Below, piece after piece: positions 14,501-24,055 of a DNA stretch of 64,000 bases. The position numbers were made by a program, and so were the translations under genes. The stretch's first letter is position 1. Every line of letters starts with the position of its first letter. The notes under the pieces were generated by a model. It made no database searches. It worked only from the letters and a program-made list of their open reading frames with translations, and was not told the DNA's origin. Source of the stretch: Hermatobates lingyangjiaoensis (Eukaryota > Arthropoda > Insecta > Hemiptera > Hermatobatidae); NCBI GenBank assembly GCA_026182355.1, contig JAPFBL010000049.1, positions 4,051,001-4,115,000 on the forward strand, read 5' to 3'.

Positions 14501-16778
14501 ATTATAATAATCATAAAATAAAAAAAAAAATGTTATCATGTATGAGATGTGTACAATAAATAAAGCCAATTTTGAAATTGTGCGGGATACATTCATTCCA
14601 GTTTAGATTTTTTTTTAAAATATAGGTACAAATGCCCCTAACATATGTTCACAATATCAGCCATCTCGTATGTACCCATTGTTTACAGCAGACAACATTT
14701 AACTGTCATAACAATTGCGTGGCGATTTTTCGTTGTTTATGAAAATGGAGCAAAGTAGTTGTAATACATTTTGGGTAAAAGACAAAATTACATGCTCTGA
14801 CACCGTGAAAATGTTAAATGTGGTATTTGGTGAATCTATCTTAAGTGAAAGAAATATTTACAAGTGATACAAACAATTTGAAGAAGGCTGAGATGTCAAT
14901 GATGATCCTCGTCCTGGATGTCCTAGAAAGTCGACAACAGATGAAAACGAAGTAGTGAAGAAAATTATTCTTGAAAATCGTGGAATAACTATTAGAAAGG
15001 TTGCTGAGGAGGTCAAAATATCTGTTGGTGCGTGCCATGCTATCTTTTTGGATGTTTTGGGCATGCGACGCCTGTCAGCAAAGTTCGTGCCGAAAATCTT
15101 GATTTCGACTAAAAAAGCCGTCGCATATCCATCTATCAGGAGTTGTGAATGACGATCCAGACTTGCTTATAAGGATCATAACCGGTGATGGAACATAGGT
15201 TTATGGATATGACGTCGAAACTAAGGCTCAATCTTGGGGGTAGTAATGGTGTGATTAAGCGCCTCTAATAGCCTCTAACACTCAACTCCGACTTTCGGTC
15301 TTCACAAGGCTACCCTGTTAGCCTGCTATATACAGGGACAAACGAAAGAGGAGGAGAAGGTGATATGGGGCTGGGCCTGACCACCTTCGTTTCACAACCT
15401 TCTTAATCCCCAAATCCCCTCCTTTTATCCCAGCCTCAATCTATGGCGTTATACGATCCGTGCCGAAGCATGGATGATACAGGGGTACTGTACTATCCTG
15501 TACTATACTATACTGTACAATACAGGGGTTACTGTATTATGAACAGAGCCTCGAGGATACCAGGCGACCCACTTGAGTAAATAGCCTTATTCCGGTATGC
15601 GGTGCTCTGCTGGAGTGGACAAAATACCACCGATAGAGAAACAGGGATTTTCCCCTGTATGATATTAAGGAGAAGGCAGTCCGGAGATCATCCATCGGAA
15701 GCGCAGGGGTCCAAAAGCGCTAACTAGTGGGAGCCAACCTCCCACAAGTACACCTAAGGACCCGAAGAAAGAGAAAGGAAGTTACTTTCTCTCGGAACGT
15801 AGGGAGCGATGTCTTATGCAGATTCTGCAAAGAAGAGGAAGAAACACCGTTACACCTACTGACTGACTATAAGACAACTTAACTTCACAGAAGTAGATGC
15901 TCCGGGACACTCAACAAAAGCATAGAAAAACTTTTACTGCTGGAACCAGCAAAGTGCTGAGCTTATTGGAGGCGTTGAAGGTAACTGCCATAATAATAGC
16001 CTCTAATGAAGGTACTTAAGTAGAAGAGGGGAAGTACAACAGTTTTTAAGACGCAGTGCTGTTCAATATTTCCAGTGGAGGCATTCTGGATCGCTAAGAC
16101 CGAAAAAAACTCTACAAGTTCGGTCAAATGTGAAGGTTTAACTACTCATTGTTTTCTTTGATTATGATGGCATTGTGTACCACGAATTTCTACCAGGTAA
16201 CACGGGCAACAAAGAATATTATCTTCAAGTTATGCCTCGATTACGTGGAACGATAACAAGAAAACGCCCTGCTTTGTGGAGAAACAATCATGGCGGTAGC
16301 ACCACGATAATGCCCCTGTTCACACATCCTTGCTGGTTTGTAATTTATTGGACAAAAGAAACACTACAATCATGCCTCAGGCACCATATTCACCGGATTG
16401 AGTCCCCTGTGACTATTTTTTATTTCCAAAATTGAAAATTACTCTCAAAGGGCAGAGGTTTTCCACGATTGAGGTGATAAAAACCGAATCGCTAAAGAAA
16501 TTAAGGATATACCAAAAACCACCAAAGAAAAGCTTTAAGGATTGGAAAAAGCTTTGGAACAAGGTTTTATATCTGAAGGAGATTACTTTGAAGGGGATAA
16601 CATAAATAAATATTTGTTTAAACATATCAAAATTGGGTTTATTTATTGAACACACCTCGTATTTCATATAAAGGGCGGGAGAAATCAAATATATACCCTT
16701 AAAAGGATATAAGCATATTGCAACTTTTCATTCAAAAAAATCAACAGTAAATTAGTAGTTAAAAATATTGATATTTTA

Positions 16779-16830
<52 letters not shown>

Positions 16831-19800
16831 ATTATTAAAAATTAAACCAAACTTAGCTGATACCTGTTTCTTAACAAGCTCTTAATTTTACTACATAGAC
16901 TCTCGTTATTTCGTCTACACAGTAAAGTACATTTCCTATAGTCGACATGTTTTGAATGATCAACATTCATCTTCAGGATATGAAGACCTCGCAGTTTGGG
17001 TACTGACTACCTGCGAAGGTCCTGCTTATCCTTGATAGGATTGAAATAGCTTTAAAATATTAATATTTTCCATCAATATATTGAAGGCAGACCAAATAGC
17101 GAAGGCTGCTTCAAAAATGCGTCTGGTAATGCACACAATGTATTACAAATTACAAGAAGAAAATAAGAAACTCACATCGGATGAATGGACCATAAGATGG
17201 AGTGCAGAAACTGGGAGAAATCTTTACTCCATTCAAAGCACATCAACTTCTCTAAACTGGCATTACGGAGTTGGTAGACAAGTCTGAACTTTTGCTACCA
17301 CTGCTACAACAGGACACATAGTGCGCTATGTAAGCTTTTAAATAAATATTTAGAAAGGTTCAACCACACGGAATCAAGCACTTGCGCTGAATACGAGTCA
17401 TTGGAAGATACGAGTATACTGCCGAAGTGCACCTCTGAAAACTTAGCGAGAAATACCCTACAAGAGATCCTAGCATGTGGTAAAAACCTGATGAAGAATA
17501 TTCTAAAACACAAAAAATATTGTGCATTGTCTGCTGCTGCTTATCATGGTCATCGATCCGTCGGTGTCACTGGATGTTCGAAGCAAAAAGTAATTCATTT
17601 TCCGACTTCTTTCTTCTTTCTCTTTATGATGTTCCTCGATTTTTCTGTTACTAGTTCTTTTTAGATTAGGTATACGAGTGACTACGCTGTTGGCTTCCAT
17701 CCATCGCAAGCACCGCGTTCTCGTTTGGTCTCTGCCTTTCTTCTCTCCTTAAGACGGGTGAACAGAAAATAAGAGACTTTATGAGTGTGCCTTTCAATTG
17801 TTTGTTTCTCAAGTTTTTTTCTGTCTATATGTATATAACTTAAACGTCAAAATCAGAAACACATACATTTGAATTTTACTGCACTACAATTTTAGCAATA
17901 ACTTTCAATTTCAACCTTAGTATTATATTGGATACTACGTAAAAGCATATACTGGATTATATAATGTAATAAATATCTTGATGAGTTCATTAAGAAAACC
18001 TAGCACACATTATCTAAATACAAGTTAAACTGAACCAAACAAAATAAAGTCATCACCACCTCATACCTCGAAACTACTCCTTTCATGTAGTTGTGGTAAT
18101 TTATATCAACAGAGTGTAAAGCATTTTTCATTGAAACTTTATACACAAGCCTAATATACTGTCTCAATTCCAACCAATACGCTTGGACCAACTTCAAATC
18201 ATCAGCTGTATCTGTATCCCAAGATCTAAACCATAACAAATAATAAAAAAATTATCAAACAATTAAGGCTAAATCTGGAAAACTAATCCCAGAAAATATT
18301 TAAAAAATATGATATAAAACATATTATATACAATTTAACAATAGTATTTTCATTCACATGCAATTTGTACATTTTTAAAGAAGCTGTTTTGGATGAAAAA
18401 AATATCTACCTAAAGTTTTTACTAATTTAATTTAAAATAATGATACGATATAATTATTCACATACCTCCGGACTCTACATGATTTGCAGGTACAGTGTTC
18501 TTCATCACCGAAAAAATCTTTTTCTAACTTAGAAAACTCATCCTAAAATAAAAATGATGTCCTAAATATGCACATATATAAACATTAAAACTGTTTGAAA
18601 AAAAATAAAAGAGGAGAGGAAAAGTAAAGTTATCATGTTCATCTTCACAAAAGAATCAATGCATCCAAATTAAATAACTCACAACTACAAATTACTAATT
18701 ACTGAATTCAGTAGTTACAGAATAAAGTTACTACCAGTTTCATTTTTTCAAACCCGAAGTTACATTGCAATTTCATTTGTAAAGTTAAAGGAAAAACCCA
18801 TTTTGTTATATAACGAGAATAGCACCTTTTTACAAGCTGTTAGTTCCCACAGTAATATTCATTAAGACAATATAAAATCATTAAGTTTGCAAACATGATT
18901 AACATAATGTTTTCCAATTTTACAACAAACTAGCAAACCTGCCCGGTTTTAACGTGTACTTTTTCAAACATTCGGAGGTGATATTCCAAAATATCCTTAG
19001 AAATTATAGAATAGCCGAAAATATCATTATTAGTACAGTGTTAAGTAAATGCTGTACTTAAAAATCTGTTCGAAGCAAAAAGTAATTCATTTTCCGACTT
19101 CTTTCTTCTTTCTCTTTATGATGTTCCTCGATTTTTGAAGGTATATACCACATTAGCTGTGTGTCCTTCAGGCTTATGGAACAACAACGAGTTGGAACCT
19201 CTGACTCTTGGGTAAGCAAACTACAGTTGACCATGTGAGAAAACTCGGTCTGATTCACTTCAGTTCCTGCGGTAGATAGAGTTTCCCCTTGCAATGTAGT
19301 CACCGTCATTGCGAAACAGACGCTGACGGGACGTTGCAATCGTTTGAATGGAAAGGGATAGTTGCTCGGAATCAATGGTATGCATGGTATACACACAGAC
19401 TCCCCAGTACCACACCCAGTCATGATGTCTGCTTCTATGGCGTATTTGTGCAGAGCACGAACTCATAGTCGTGTCCCATTGTACACTTTTGGAGCACTCA
19501 TGTTTCGTAACATGAAATTTGTTACTGCTATTAAATCGTACCATGATTGGTGATCCTACTTTAATATTTTACTCATGAGCAGGCAATTCGGAGCAGTCAG
19601 GGAGTTAAGAAATTCAGTTAGATAATGAACTGCTCCCTCATCACTAATCACTGACTTGTAAGTTCTTTCCACGGCTTGATATAGCATAAGAACTTGTTTG
19701 TTGATTTTTCCTGCCTGTTAATTAGTAGGGGTTGAGAATTGCCAGTTCACAAAGCCATTTATTCTGAATAGATAGTAGATCTTGAACTCTGGGAAACACC

Positions 19801-21028
19801 TTGTCAATAAGGTCTTGTTGGGAGCTTAAACGTAAATGAAATAATATCAAGTAACAATACCTACTTGCTACATCTGCATATTTTCAAAATAAACATGTCT
19901 GTGTAGATAGTCAAACACGGCTTAAAAGTTCGTAACTTCGCTTCTACGTTAAATTTCCAATGCATTCAGAGCTTAGATTTTAAGTTAACATACACAGACC
20001 TAATGTCAAAGTTTCCGCTTACTATGTCTTATGGTGGATGAGTTTACGTGTGACATAATTTTGCGGACAAACTGACAGATAGGAATTTTCTAAGGGTGGA
20101 TTTGGTTTTTCTAATCTATGAAAAATAATGATAACTTGAAATTAATCAGTTATAAGCAATGAACAGACAAAACCTTTCTTTTATTTATATACAAGATATA
20201 TCTATATCATATAATGGACAATAAAAAATTATTTTGTGAAAAGGACACCAGTAAAAATGAATGAGAAAGAAAATTTCAGCACTAAAGAACTTCCACTAAT
20301 ACTTTTAATGTTATGATGACACAATTTACATATCTAGAAATTTGTAAATTTTGGTAGCAGTCCTTCATGTACACAAACATTGTTAAAAAGAAGACCACAT
20401 TTGGCTGAAACTAGCTACTTGATAAGTTTCTCAGGTTATCTAAATAACCTTCTTGTTACTACATCCACACTATATTTCAATTTGTCAACTTGTTTCAACT
20501 GTCATTTCAAGACATATTATTCAACATTGACAGTTCATTATATAAGGAAACAGAATACGTTGAAGGGATTAAAGCTGTTTTCCTAAACATAATCTAAAAT
20601 TAGTGGGAGTGAAAACATGTTGATAATTGGAAGTGTATTATAGTATGGATGCAATTATTATAAAGTCATAGTATGCAATAATGCATATAATGTGGATGCA
20701 GTAACATGAACGTAATTTAGGAAACTTGAAAAACTTATAAAGAAGCAAGTTTCAGCCAAATAAGGCTTGGCCTTGTTTTTAACAATGTTGTATACATATA
20801 TAGAAAGTATATACTTCCAAAACTAAGAGTTCTTGCTCATTCACTTAGTAATGAAGTCGAAAGATAAGTTGCAAATGCAATTCTTAAAGTATTCAATCAT
20901 TTGACACTTACAAAAGTTAACTTTTGTAAAACTTCACTCAGGACAGTTTCTTCCGAATTGGAATTATCTGTATCAGCAGAGATACTGGAAGGAGGAACAG
21001 TTCCAATTTCACAGCTAACATCATCCAT
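101..21028 (-). CDS. Multi-exon gene, probable FAM193-family protein (partial, 5' part)
   Basis: I joined eleven coding exons by eye on the minus strand: 21028-20912, 18542-18466, 18225-18067, 14484-14339, 8715-8528, 6382-6258, 5837-5714, 1882-1816, 1702-1638, 1192-1108 and 190-101. Every junction is GT-AG and the codon phase matches across all ten introns, giving about 414 residues with no stop; this is strong evidence for a real gene. The protein starts with an acidic Ser/Thr-rich stretch, then a cysteine cluster (CTCKSC), a helical middle (DPHQLYRKLKTQVNEF, EHLSKFNLTWKIL), and a second cluster (CECRFC). The order Cys cluster, 'LYRKL..QV.EF..EIK.RLL', 'EHL.KF.LTW' resembles the N-terminal half of FAM193A/B as I remember it, a family of unknown biochemical role; the family call is an inference. 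The last exon ends in phase 1 at a donor, so the gene continues beyond base 1. Introns reach 5.6 kb and are full of transposons. Confidence 0.72.
191..1107 (-). other. Intron of the FAM193-like gene, nothing else seen
   Basis: Very AT-rich intronic sequence. I see no open frame, repeat family or RNA gene. The shorter introns at 1193-1637 and 5838-6257 are likewise empty. Confidence 0.6.
1108..1192 (-). CDS. FAM193-like exon 10
   Basis: 85 bases, acceptor TTTCTAG, donor GTGAGT. It encodes AQTTPQNVPKRTIKECLDFF and a few more residues, ending in phase 1. Confidence 0.7.
1638..1702 (-). CDS. FAM193-like exon 9
   Basis: 65 bases, acceptor TTTCAAAG, donor GTACAT. It encodes an acidic segment, MAEVCDAGECSVTTLLEEEL, ending in phase 0. 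Confidence 0.7.
1816..1882 (-). CDS. FAM193-like exon 8
   Basis: 67 bases, acceptor TTTCAG, donor GTTTGT (weaker than the others). It encodes VELMDQFFSPGMNGETFNE and leaves one base that completes Gly with the next exon. Confidence 0.68.
2350..2706. repeat. Microsatellite cluster (TA)n and (GA)n with a duplicated leader
   Basis: Two diverged copies of a TTCAATGTAGACTGT leader (about 2350 and 2488) are each followed by TTCGGAT, ATTTTCAT and a long (TA)n run (2405-2452 and 2541-2580). The first run continues into (GA)n at 2453-2488. A shorter TA run lies near 2689-2706. It sits inside an intron of the FAM193-like gene. Confidence 0.85.
2750..4430. other. Intronic stretch without a recognisable feature
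   Basis: The first 250 bases have a somewhat coding-like look, with an open frame at 2770-2985, but I cannot assign it and see no splice-compatible link to the host gene. It may be a decayed transposon. The rest is featureless AT-rich sequence. Confidence 0.35.
4440..5285. other. GC-richer, retroelement-like block of unknown family
   Basis: Base composition is clearly less AT-rich than the surrounding intron. The minus strand has an open frame at 5035-4721. The plus strand has a stretch without stops from about 5057 to 5279, ending with a charged segment (KVLEEREENLRHNVCKRPH) and TAA. Composition resembles the LINE fragments elsewhere in this window, but I recognise no diagnostic domain. Confidence 0.35.
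5714..5837 (-). CDS. FAM193-like exon 7 (Cys cluster CECRFC)
   Basis: 124 bases from a TTTACAG acceptor to a GTAAGA donor. It encodes 41 residues including EEPCECRFCLDLL, a second paired-cysteine cluster. It ends in phase 0. Confidence 0.77.
6258..6382 (-). CDS. FAM193-like exon 6
   Basis: 125 bases from a TTTTCAG acceptor to a GTAAGC donor. It encodes 41 residues starting LQKICESEESK and ends with two bases of a split Leu codon completed by the next exon. Confidence 0.75.
6383..8527 (-). other. Intron of the FAM193-like gene, nothing else seen
   Basis: AT-rich sequence without a recognisable coding segment, repeat terminus or RNA gene. Confidence 0.55.
8528..8715 (-). CDS. FAM193-like exon 5
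   Basis: 188 bases; the acceptor is a T-rich tract ending in TAG and the donor is GTAATT. It encodes MLDRYYKLMNAATEV and EHLSKFNLTWKILNQKLF, the segment that most resembles FAM193. It ends in phase 0, matching the next exon. Confidence 0.78.
8716..12300 (-). other. Long intron, mostly featureless
   Basis: AT-rich intron sequence. The only local structure I see is a simple-sequence patch of TACCAT and TAG triplets near 12030-12110. The transposon remnants further right in this intron are listed separately. Confidence 0.5.
12330..12580 (-). pseudogene. Degenerate Penelope-like GIY-YIG fragment
   Basis: The reverse complement encodes GIYRIQYKDCGQHCI, the start of the GIY-YIG endonuclease domain of Penelope-like elements. 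About 100 bases on follows DGHELDRVKNSIDLLHK, as expected for the downstream region. Stops and frameshifts interrupt it. It resembles the better fragment at 21560-21790. Confidence 0.5.
12978..14302 (+). mobile_element. Decayed Tc1-like DNA transposon
   Basis: The left end (GGCAAAATAATGGAAACACC) is roughly the inverse of the right end (TCTATTACTTTGTCCATCC), as expected of Tc1-type termini. Between them lies a frame-shifted transposase: an N-terminal part near 13600-13710 (KTPSTERKLQLADRDPRTF), a DDE-region piece near 13860-13960 (NWSQEQRKNVIYPDESSFTLF) and WPQNPTDLTIMNIYG near 14070. Stops and at least one frameshift make it inactive. It sits in the intron just downstream of exon 4 of the FAM193-like gene. 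Confidence 0.7.
13519..14126 (+). pseudogene. Tc1-like transposase remnant
   Basis: Two overlapping frames (13519-13968 and 13809-14126) together carry recognisable Tc1 transposase segments, including a PDESSF catalytic-region motif in place of the usual SDESKF and an IWPQNPTDLTI segment in place of WPAQSPDLNPIE. A frameshift around 13810-13860 separates the halves. Confidence 0.6.
14339..14484 (-). CDS. FAM193-like exon 4
   Basis: 146 bases between a TTTTAG acceptor and a GTGACA donor. It encodes LYDICDPHQLYRKL followed by an amphipathic EIKLRLLQLLERL helix. The split Arg codon at its start and the split codon at its end both match the flanking exons. It lies between a Tc1 remnant and a mariner, neither of which cuts it. 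Confidence 0.78.
14541..16661 (+). mobile_element. Decayed mariner transposon split by a LINE fragment
   Basis: The terminal inverted repeats are about 30 bases: TGAGATGTGTACAATAAATA on the left matches the inverse of TATTTATTGAACACACCTCG on the right. The transposase starts at ATG 14745. The helix-turn-helix part appears near 14880-15090 (DDPRPGCPRK, TTDENEVVKKIILENRGITI, GMRRLSAKFVPK), then DPDLLIRIITGDGT near 15155. After an 0.8-kb insertion come FFDYDGIVYHEFLPG, HHDNAPVHTS and PYSPDLSPCDYFLFP, carrying mariner catalytic Asp residues. Several frameshifts and stops kill it. Without the insertion it is about 1.28 kb, the normal mariner length. Confidence 0.85.
15228..16063 (+). mobile_element. 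LINE 3' fragment inserted in the mariner
   Basis: This block is GC-richer than its host and interrupts the mariner frame between 'VETKAQS' and 'QWRHSGS'. Similar TCAAT sequence at both edges could be the target duplication. Near 15795-15870 it encodes LSRNVGSDVLCRFCKEEEET, the cysteine-rich tail found after the RNase H domain of R1/I/Jockey-type LINEs (pattern C..C..E.ET..H.L). The upstream 500 bases are not recognisable by eye. Confidence 0.6.
16783..16838. repeat. (TA)n followed by (ATT)n microsatellite
   Basis: An uninterrupted TA run of more than 40 bases followed by a few ATT units, inside an intron of the FAM193-like gene. Confidence 0.9.
17075..17645 (+). pseudogene. LINE RNase H fragment
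   Basis: The plus strand reads KADQIAKAASKM, the 'GNE.AD..AK.A' end of a LINE RNase H domain, then a W...W....G region (DEWTIRWSAETGRNLYSIQS) and, after frameshifts, TTGHIVRYVSF, which matches the 'L.GH....YL..F' segment after RNase H in I/Jockey-type elements. A stop at 17284-17286 and frame changes show it is dead. Its last 69 bases recur exactly in the Helitron at 18930-20196. Confidence 0.6.
18067..18225 (-). CDS. FAM193-like exon 3
   Basis: 159 bases between a TTTAG acceptor and a GTATGA donor. The 52 complete codons encode a helical segment starting SWDTDTADDLK and containing YWLELRQYIRLVYK. Both junction phases agree with the neighbouring exons. Confidence 0.78.
18466..18542 (-). CDS. 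FAM193-like exon 2 (Cys cluster CTCKSC)
   Basis: The exon is bounded by TTTTAG and GTATG and is 77 bases long. It begins in phase 0 and ends with AG, which completes an Arg codon with the first base of the next exon. It encodes an acidic helix followed by HCTCKSCR, a possible metal-binding cluster. Confidence 0.75.
19058..19540 (-). pseudogene. Pif1-type Helitron helicase, C-terminal remnant in H1
   Basis: On the minus strand I read, with stops and a frameshift, 'VYNGTRL.VRALHKYAIEAD', then IMTGCGTGESVCIPCIPLIP and FPFKRLQRPVSVCFAMTV, closely following the conserved end of Helitron helicases (IPRIPLIPSD.PF.FKRLQFPV..AFAMTINK.QGQ). Related pieces occur in the other copies, for example 42379-42146 and 22494-22279 on the minus strand. 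Confidence 0.7.
19068..19136. repeat. 69-bp segment identical to 17576-17644
   Basis: The 69 bases running from GTTCGAAGC to CTCGATTTTT are the same in both places and in the same orientation. In H1 they interrupt a stretch that is continuous in the sister Helitrons (between AAATGC and the ACCACATTAGCTG segment). Confidence 0.9.
20912..21028 (-). CDS. First coding exon of the FAM193-like gene
   Basis: ATG at 21028-21026 has A at -3 and G at +4, a good initiation context. The 39-codon exon ends at a GTAAGT donor in phase 0, and the next exon starts in phase 0. A possible acceptor (TTCTTAG) sits 14 bases upstream of the ATG (exon edge 21042) and the frame stays open there, so a 5' untranslated exon further right is likely. 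The peptide is acidic and Ser/Thr rich. Confidence 0.65.
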
Positions 21029-21559
21029 AGTAAGCGCTATAACTAAGAACATAAATGGCACACTGAATAAAGGAGATTTTCTCAAGAACAGACATCGATC
21101 AAAAATAAAATGCACTTCACAAAGCAATGGATATTCCAAATAAAAAAAAACATACATGTACTCATCCTGGAACTATTCCAGGAGCTCATTTAACTTGTTT
21201 TACATTAGTTTCCAATGACAACTGTAAAGAATAATATTCAATCTTCCTTCGTAAATCTCCGGTCCATTCGATTGGCTTCGGAATAACTTCCATCTTCATG
21301 GACTGTTTTCAATAAACTGAGTATTTTATTCAATTACCTATTCAACCAACTGTTGCATAATTATAATTCGATTTTTTTTACTTATTATTATTATTCAGAT
21401 ACATTTCCTTAAGTTTCAATTATTTATTGTCCCAATCATTGTCATTCGTGCCTTTTCTGTCTCTTCAGCTTTTTCCTAACGCCATTGTGTTAGTAGTTTC
21501 AATAACTCGTATATAGGGATGTTAGTTTGTTCGTTTACAATGCTCTTGTGTATTGTTTT

Positions 21560-21800
21560 ATGTTTAAATAATCCTAAAGCTTTTGCTATTGTCGGTCTTA
21601 GTCCTTTTGTAGTAAGTCCTTAGGCTCTCTATATTGTCAGGTTCGTTTTCAAATGCTATTAAATGATCGGCAAAGTTGAATGTGTTCTTTATACCGTTAT
21701 CTTAAAAGACCTTTGCCGCTTGCCCTATATAGTACTGTCCACAGCCATTGCATTTTAAGCTATACATTCCGCTTTGATTGAATTTGTTACATTTATTCTC
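21560..21800 (-). pseudogene. GIY-YIG endonuclease remnant of PLE2
   Basis: The minus strand encodes SGMYSLKCNGCGQYYIGQAA with the GIY and YIG half-motifs (here MYS and YIG), Cys residues in the expected C..C spacing, and a downstream FADHLIAFENE segment that replaces the usual 'FA.HL....H'. It is interrupted by stops, including one right after 'KVF'. Confidence 0.6.
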
Positions 21801-21961
21801 TTTGAAATATGTAAACTATATTGAATTGACTTATTTGGTTTTAATGTATGCTTATATTTTCTTTTTTAAATAAGTTTATTTCTATCTTTTCCAAAGTAAG
21901 TAAACGTTACCCATCTATTGTTCTATTTGAGATGAGTTTTTCTTTGTCATTATATTTCTAA

Positions 21962-23304
21962 CTAGCAAATGTACCCGTCTTTGACGGAATCAAAAATTCT
22001 ATTATACTTGGTATTCCAACATATCAATTATAGTATTATACTAATACTATAATTAGAAATTATAGAATAGTAGAAAACACCATTATTAGTACAGTGTTAA
22101 ACAAATGCCTCTGTATACACTACATTAGCTGTCTGTCCTTCAGGTTCATGGAAGAACAATCAGTTGAAACCTCTGACTATTGAGCAAGTAAACTACAGTT
22201 GACCATGTGAGAAAAACTTGGTTTCGCTAACTTGAATTCCTGCGTTAGATAAAGTCTCCCTTTGCGACTTAGTTAACGTCATTGCGAAATAGACTCTGAG
22301 GGGACCTTGCAATCATTTGAATGGAAACAGACAGTGGTTCGGAAGACTCCCCAATACCACATCCAGTCATTATGTCCGCCTCTATGGCATATCTGTGTAG
22401 AGCACGAACTCAGAGTCGTGTCCCGTTGCACAGTTTTTGGGTCACTCATGTTTCGTAACATGAAATTTGTTACTGCTATAAATTGCAGCATCATTGGTGC
22501 TCCTACTTTAAGTTTTTACTCATGAGCAGGCAGTCCAGGAGAAATAAATTCAGAGTCAAGAAATTCAATTAGATAATGAACTGCTTCTTCATCACTAATC
22601 CAATCTCTTTACTGACTTGTAAGTTCTTTCCTCGGCTTCATATAGCGTAAGAACTTGTTTGTTGATTTCTCATGCCTGTTCATATTAAGGGCTGAGAATT
22701 GCTCGTTTACAAAACATTTATTCTCAATAGATAGTACATCCTTAACTCTGTGAAACACCATTTCAATGATGTCAAATACGCAATATATTCATGTGCTCAA
22801 TTGAAATTAAAATCAACTAACAATACCTACTTGCCACACCTGTGTATTTTCAAAACAAACTTGTCTGTGAAGTTAGGAAAATACAGCTAAAAGCCCCATA
22901 ACTTCGCTTCTGTACTGAATTAATAATCTATTTAGAGCCCATATTTTAAGTTAGACACACACAAATCCAGTGTCAATGTTTCAGCTCGCTATGTCTTATG
23001 GTGGCTGAGTTTACTTGTGACAAACATTTTTGCGTTAAACGTCCATAACTTCACTTCTACGTTGAATTTCCAATCAATTCATAGCCTATATTTTAAGTTA
23101 GACCTACACAAATCTACTGTAAAAGTTTCAGCTTTATATGTCTTATGGTAGCTGAGTTTACCTGTGACAAAGTTTTGCGGACAAACCGACAGAAATTTTT
23201 CTAAGGGTGGATTCGGTTTCTCCAATGTATGAAACGTAAAGAAAACTTGAAATGAGTCAGTTCTAAGCAATGTACAGACAAAATCATTATTTTATTTATA
23301 AAGA
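21962..23304 (-). mobile_element. Helitron copy H2 inserted in PLE2
   Basis: On the minus strand the element runs from TC (23304-23303) to CTAG (21965-21962), with an intact terminal palindrome CCGTC-AAA-GACGG at 21975-21987 about 10 bases before CTAG. The flanking bases are A (21961) and T (23305). It carries the same helicase tail remnant as H1 and looks very close to H7 at 51592: a 63-codon stretch at 23270-23079 is identical at protein level to 51626-51817. Confidence 0.85.
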
Positions 23305-23689
23305 TTTGTTGTGGCCTATTGGTTATTTTTTTTATTAAATCCGTTGTTAACTGGGATTTCTTTTATTGTATTAAGCTCATAATTGTATTCCATTCTTTAA
23401 TTAATCTGTCCACCATATATCAAAACGTGGATAGTTTTTGAGAAAGGGGATGTTAAGATACATTATACATTTTTATATCAGTTGCTGTTGTTTTACTATA
23501 TACTTTTTAGGTAAGTTTATTACCGTTTTTCCTAAGGTTATAACTAGGTAATTTTAACTCGTTGTCTCTCTCTTGTTCGCTTGTAATTGAATTTTCTTGT
23601 GCAAAGAATTTTAAATAGTTTTGAATTGACTGTTTTTTTTTTCATTTTTACCGTCATTAATAATTATTAATGGTAATTGACCAGATAAT

Positions 23690-24055
23690 AAAAATATTTA
23701 AACATAAACCATACACAAGACCATTATAAACGAACAAACTAACCTCCTTACGGACGAGAAAAAGTTATGAAGATACATAAAAGAAAAGAATGAAAATAAC
23801 AGAAACAACAAAAAATTAAAACCTAAATAAAAACATCTGGAAAAAATTGAATAAGAATCATTGAATTTTAACTCTGCAACAGTTAATCAAATACGTAAAG
23901 GATACAAAAATCGATATCTACATATAAATAATCGTTATACATATAAATATGTGATAACACAACGAATATACTGAGTTTACAGATAATACTCCGTGAAGAT
24001 GGAAGTAATTCTAAAACCAGTCGAGTGGACTGGAGATTTACGATGGGAAATAGAA
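23690..24055 (+). mobile_element. PLE2 fragment in opposite orientation
   Basis: The plus strand encodes IFKHKPYTRPL and TNKL, the same 3' coding tail seen on the minus strand near 21540-21500. Its far end (GTGAAGATGGAAGTAATTC, then GGAGATTTACGA) is the inverse of 21231-21330. With the minus copy it forms a head-to-head pair. Confidence 0.5.

Larger units (their letters stand above)
18930..20196 (-). mobile_element. Helitron copy H1 (non-autonomous)
   Basis: Read on the minus strand, the element starts with TC (20196-20195) and ends with CTAG (18933-18930). It is flanked by A at 18929 and T at 20197 on the plus strand, the A|T target expected of Helitrons. The palindrome before CTAG is degraded here but intact in sister copies. 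The interior keeps the C-terminal part of the Helitron Pif1-like helicase (see 19058-19540) and lacks the Rep/HUH region and most of the helicase, so it is an internal-deletion derivative. It lies in intron 1 of the FAM193-like gene. Confidence 0.82.
21231..23600 (-). mobile_element. Decayed Penelope-like element PLE2, minus copy (hosts Helitron H2)
   Basis: On the minus strand, from right to left, I read ELNTIKEIPVNNGFNKKN (left of 23460), then after Helitron H2 a 'SGMYSLKCNGCGQYYIGQAA' GIY-YIG start near 21790-21710, then FADHLIAFENEPDNIESL near 21650. These match the linker and GIY-YIG endonuclease of Penelope-like elements. Stops interrupt every frame. Its distal end (GAAGATGGAAGTTATTCCG at about 21290) has an inverted partner at 23996-24014. 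Confidence 0.6.

Noticed and set aside
20901..21143. Plus-strand frame of 80 codons
   Set aside because: It is antisense to the first coding exon of the FAM193-like gene, which has the splice sites and matching phase.
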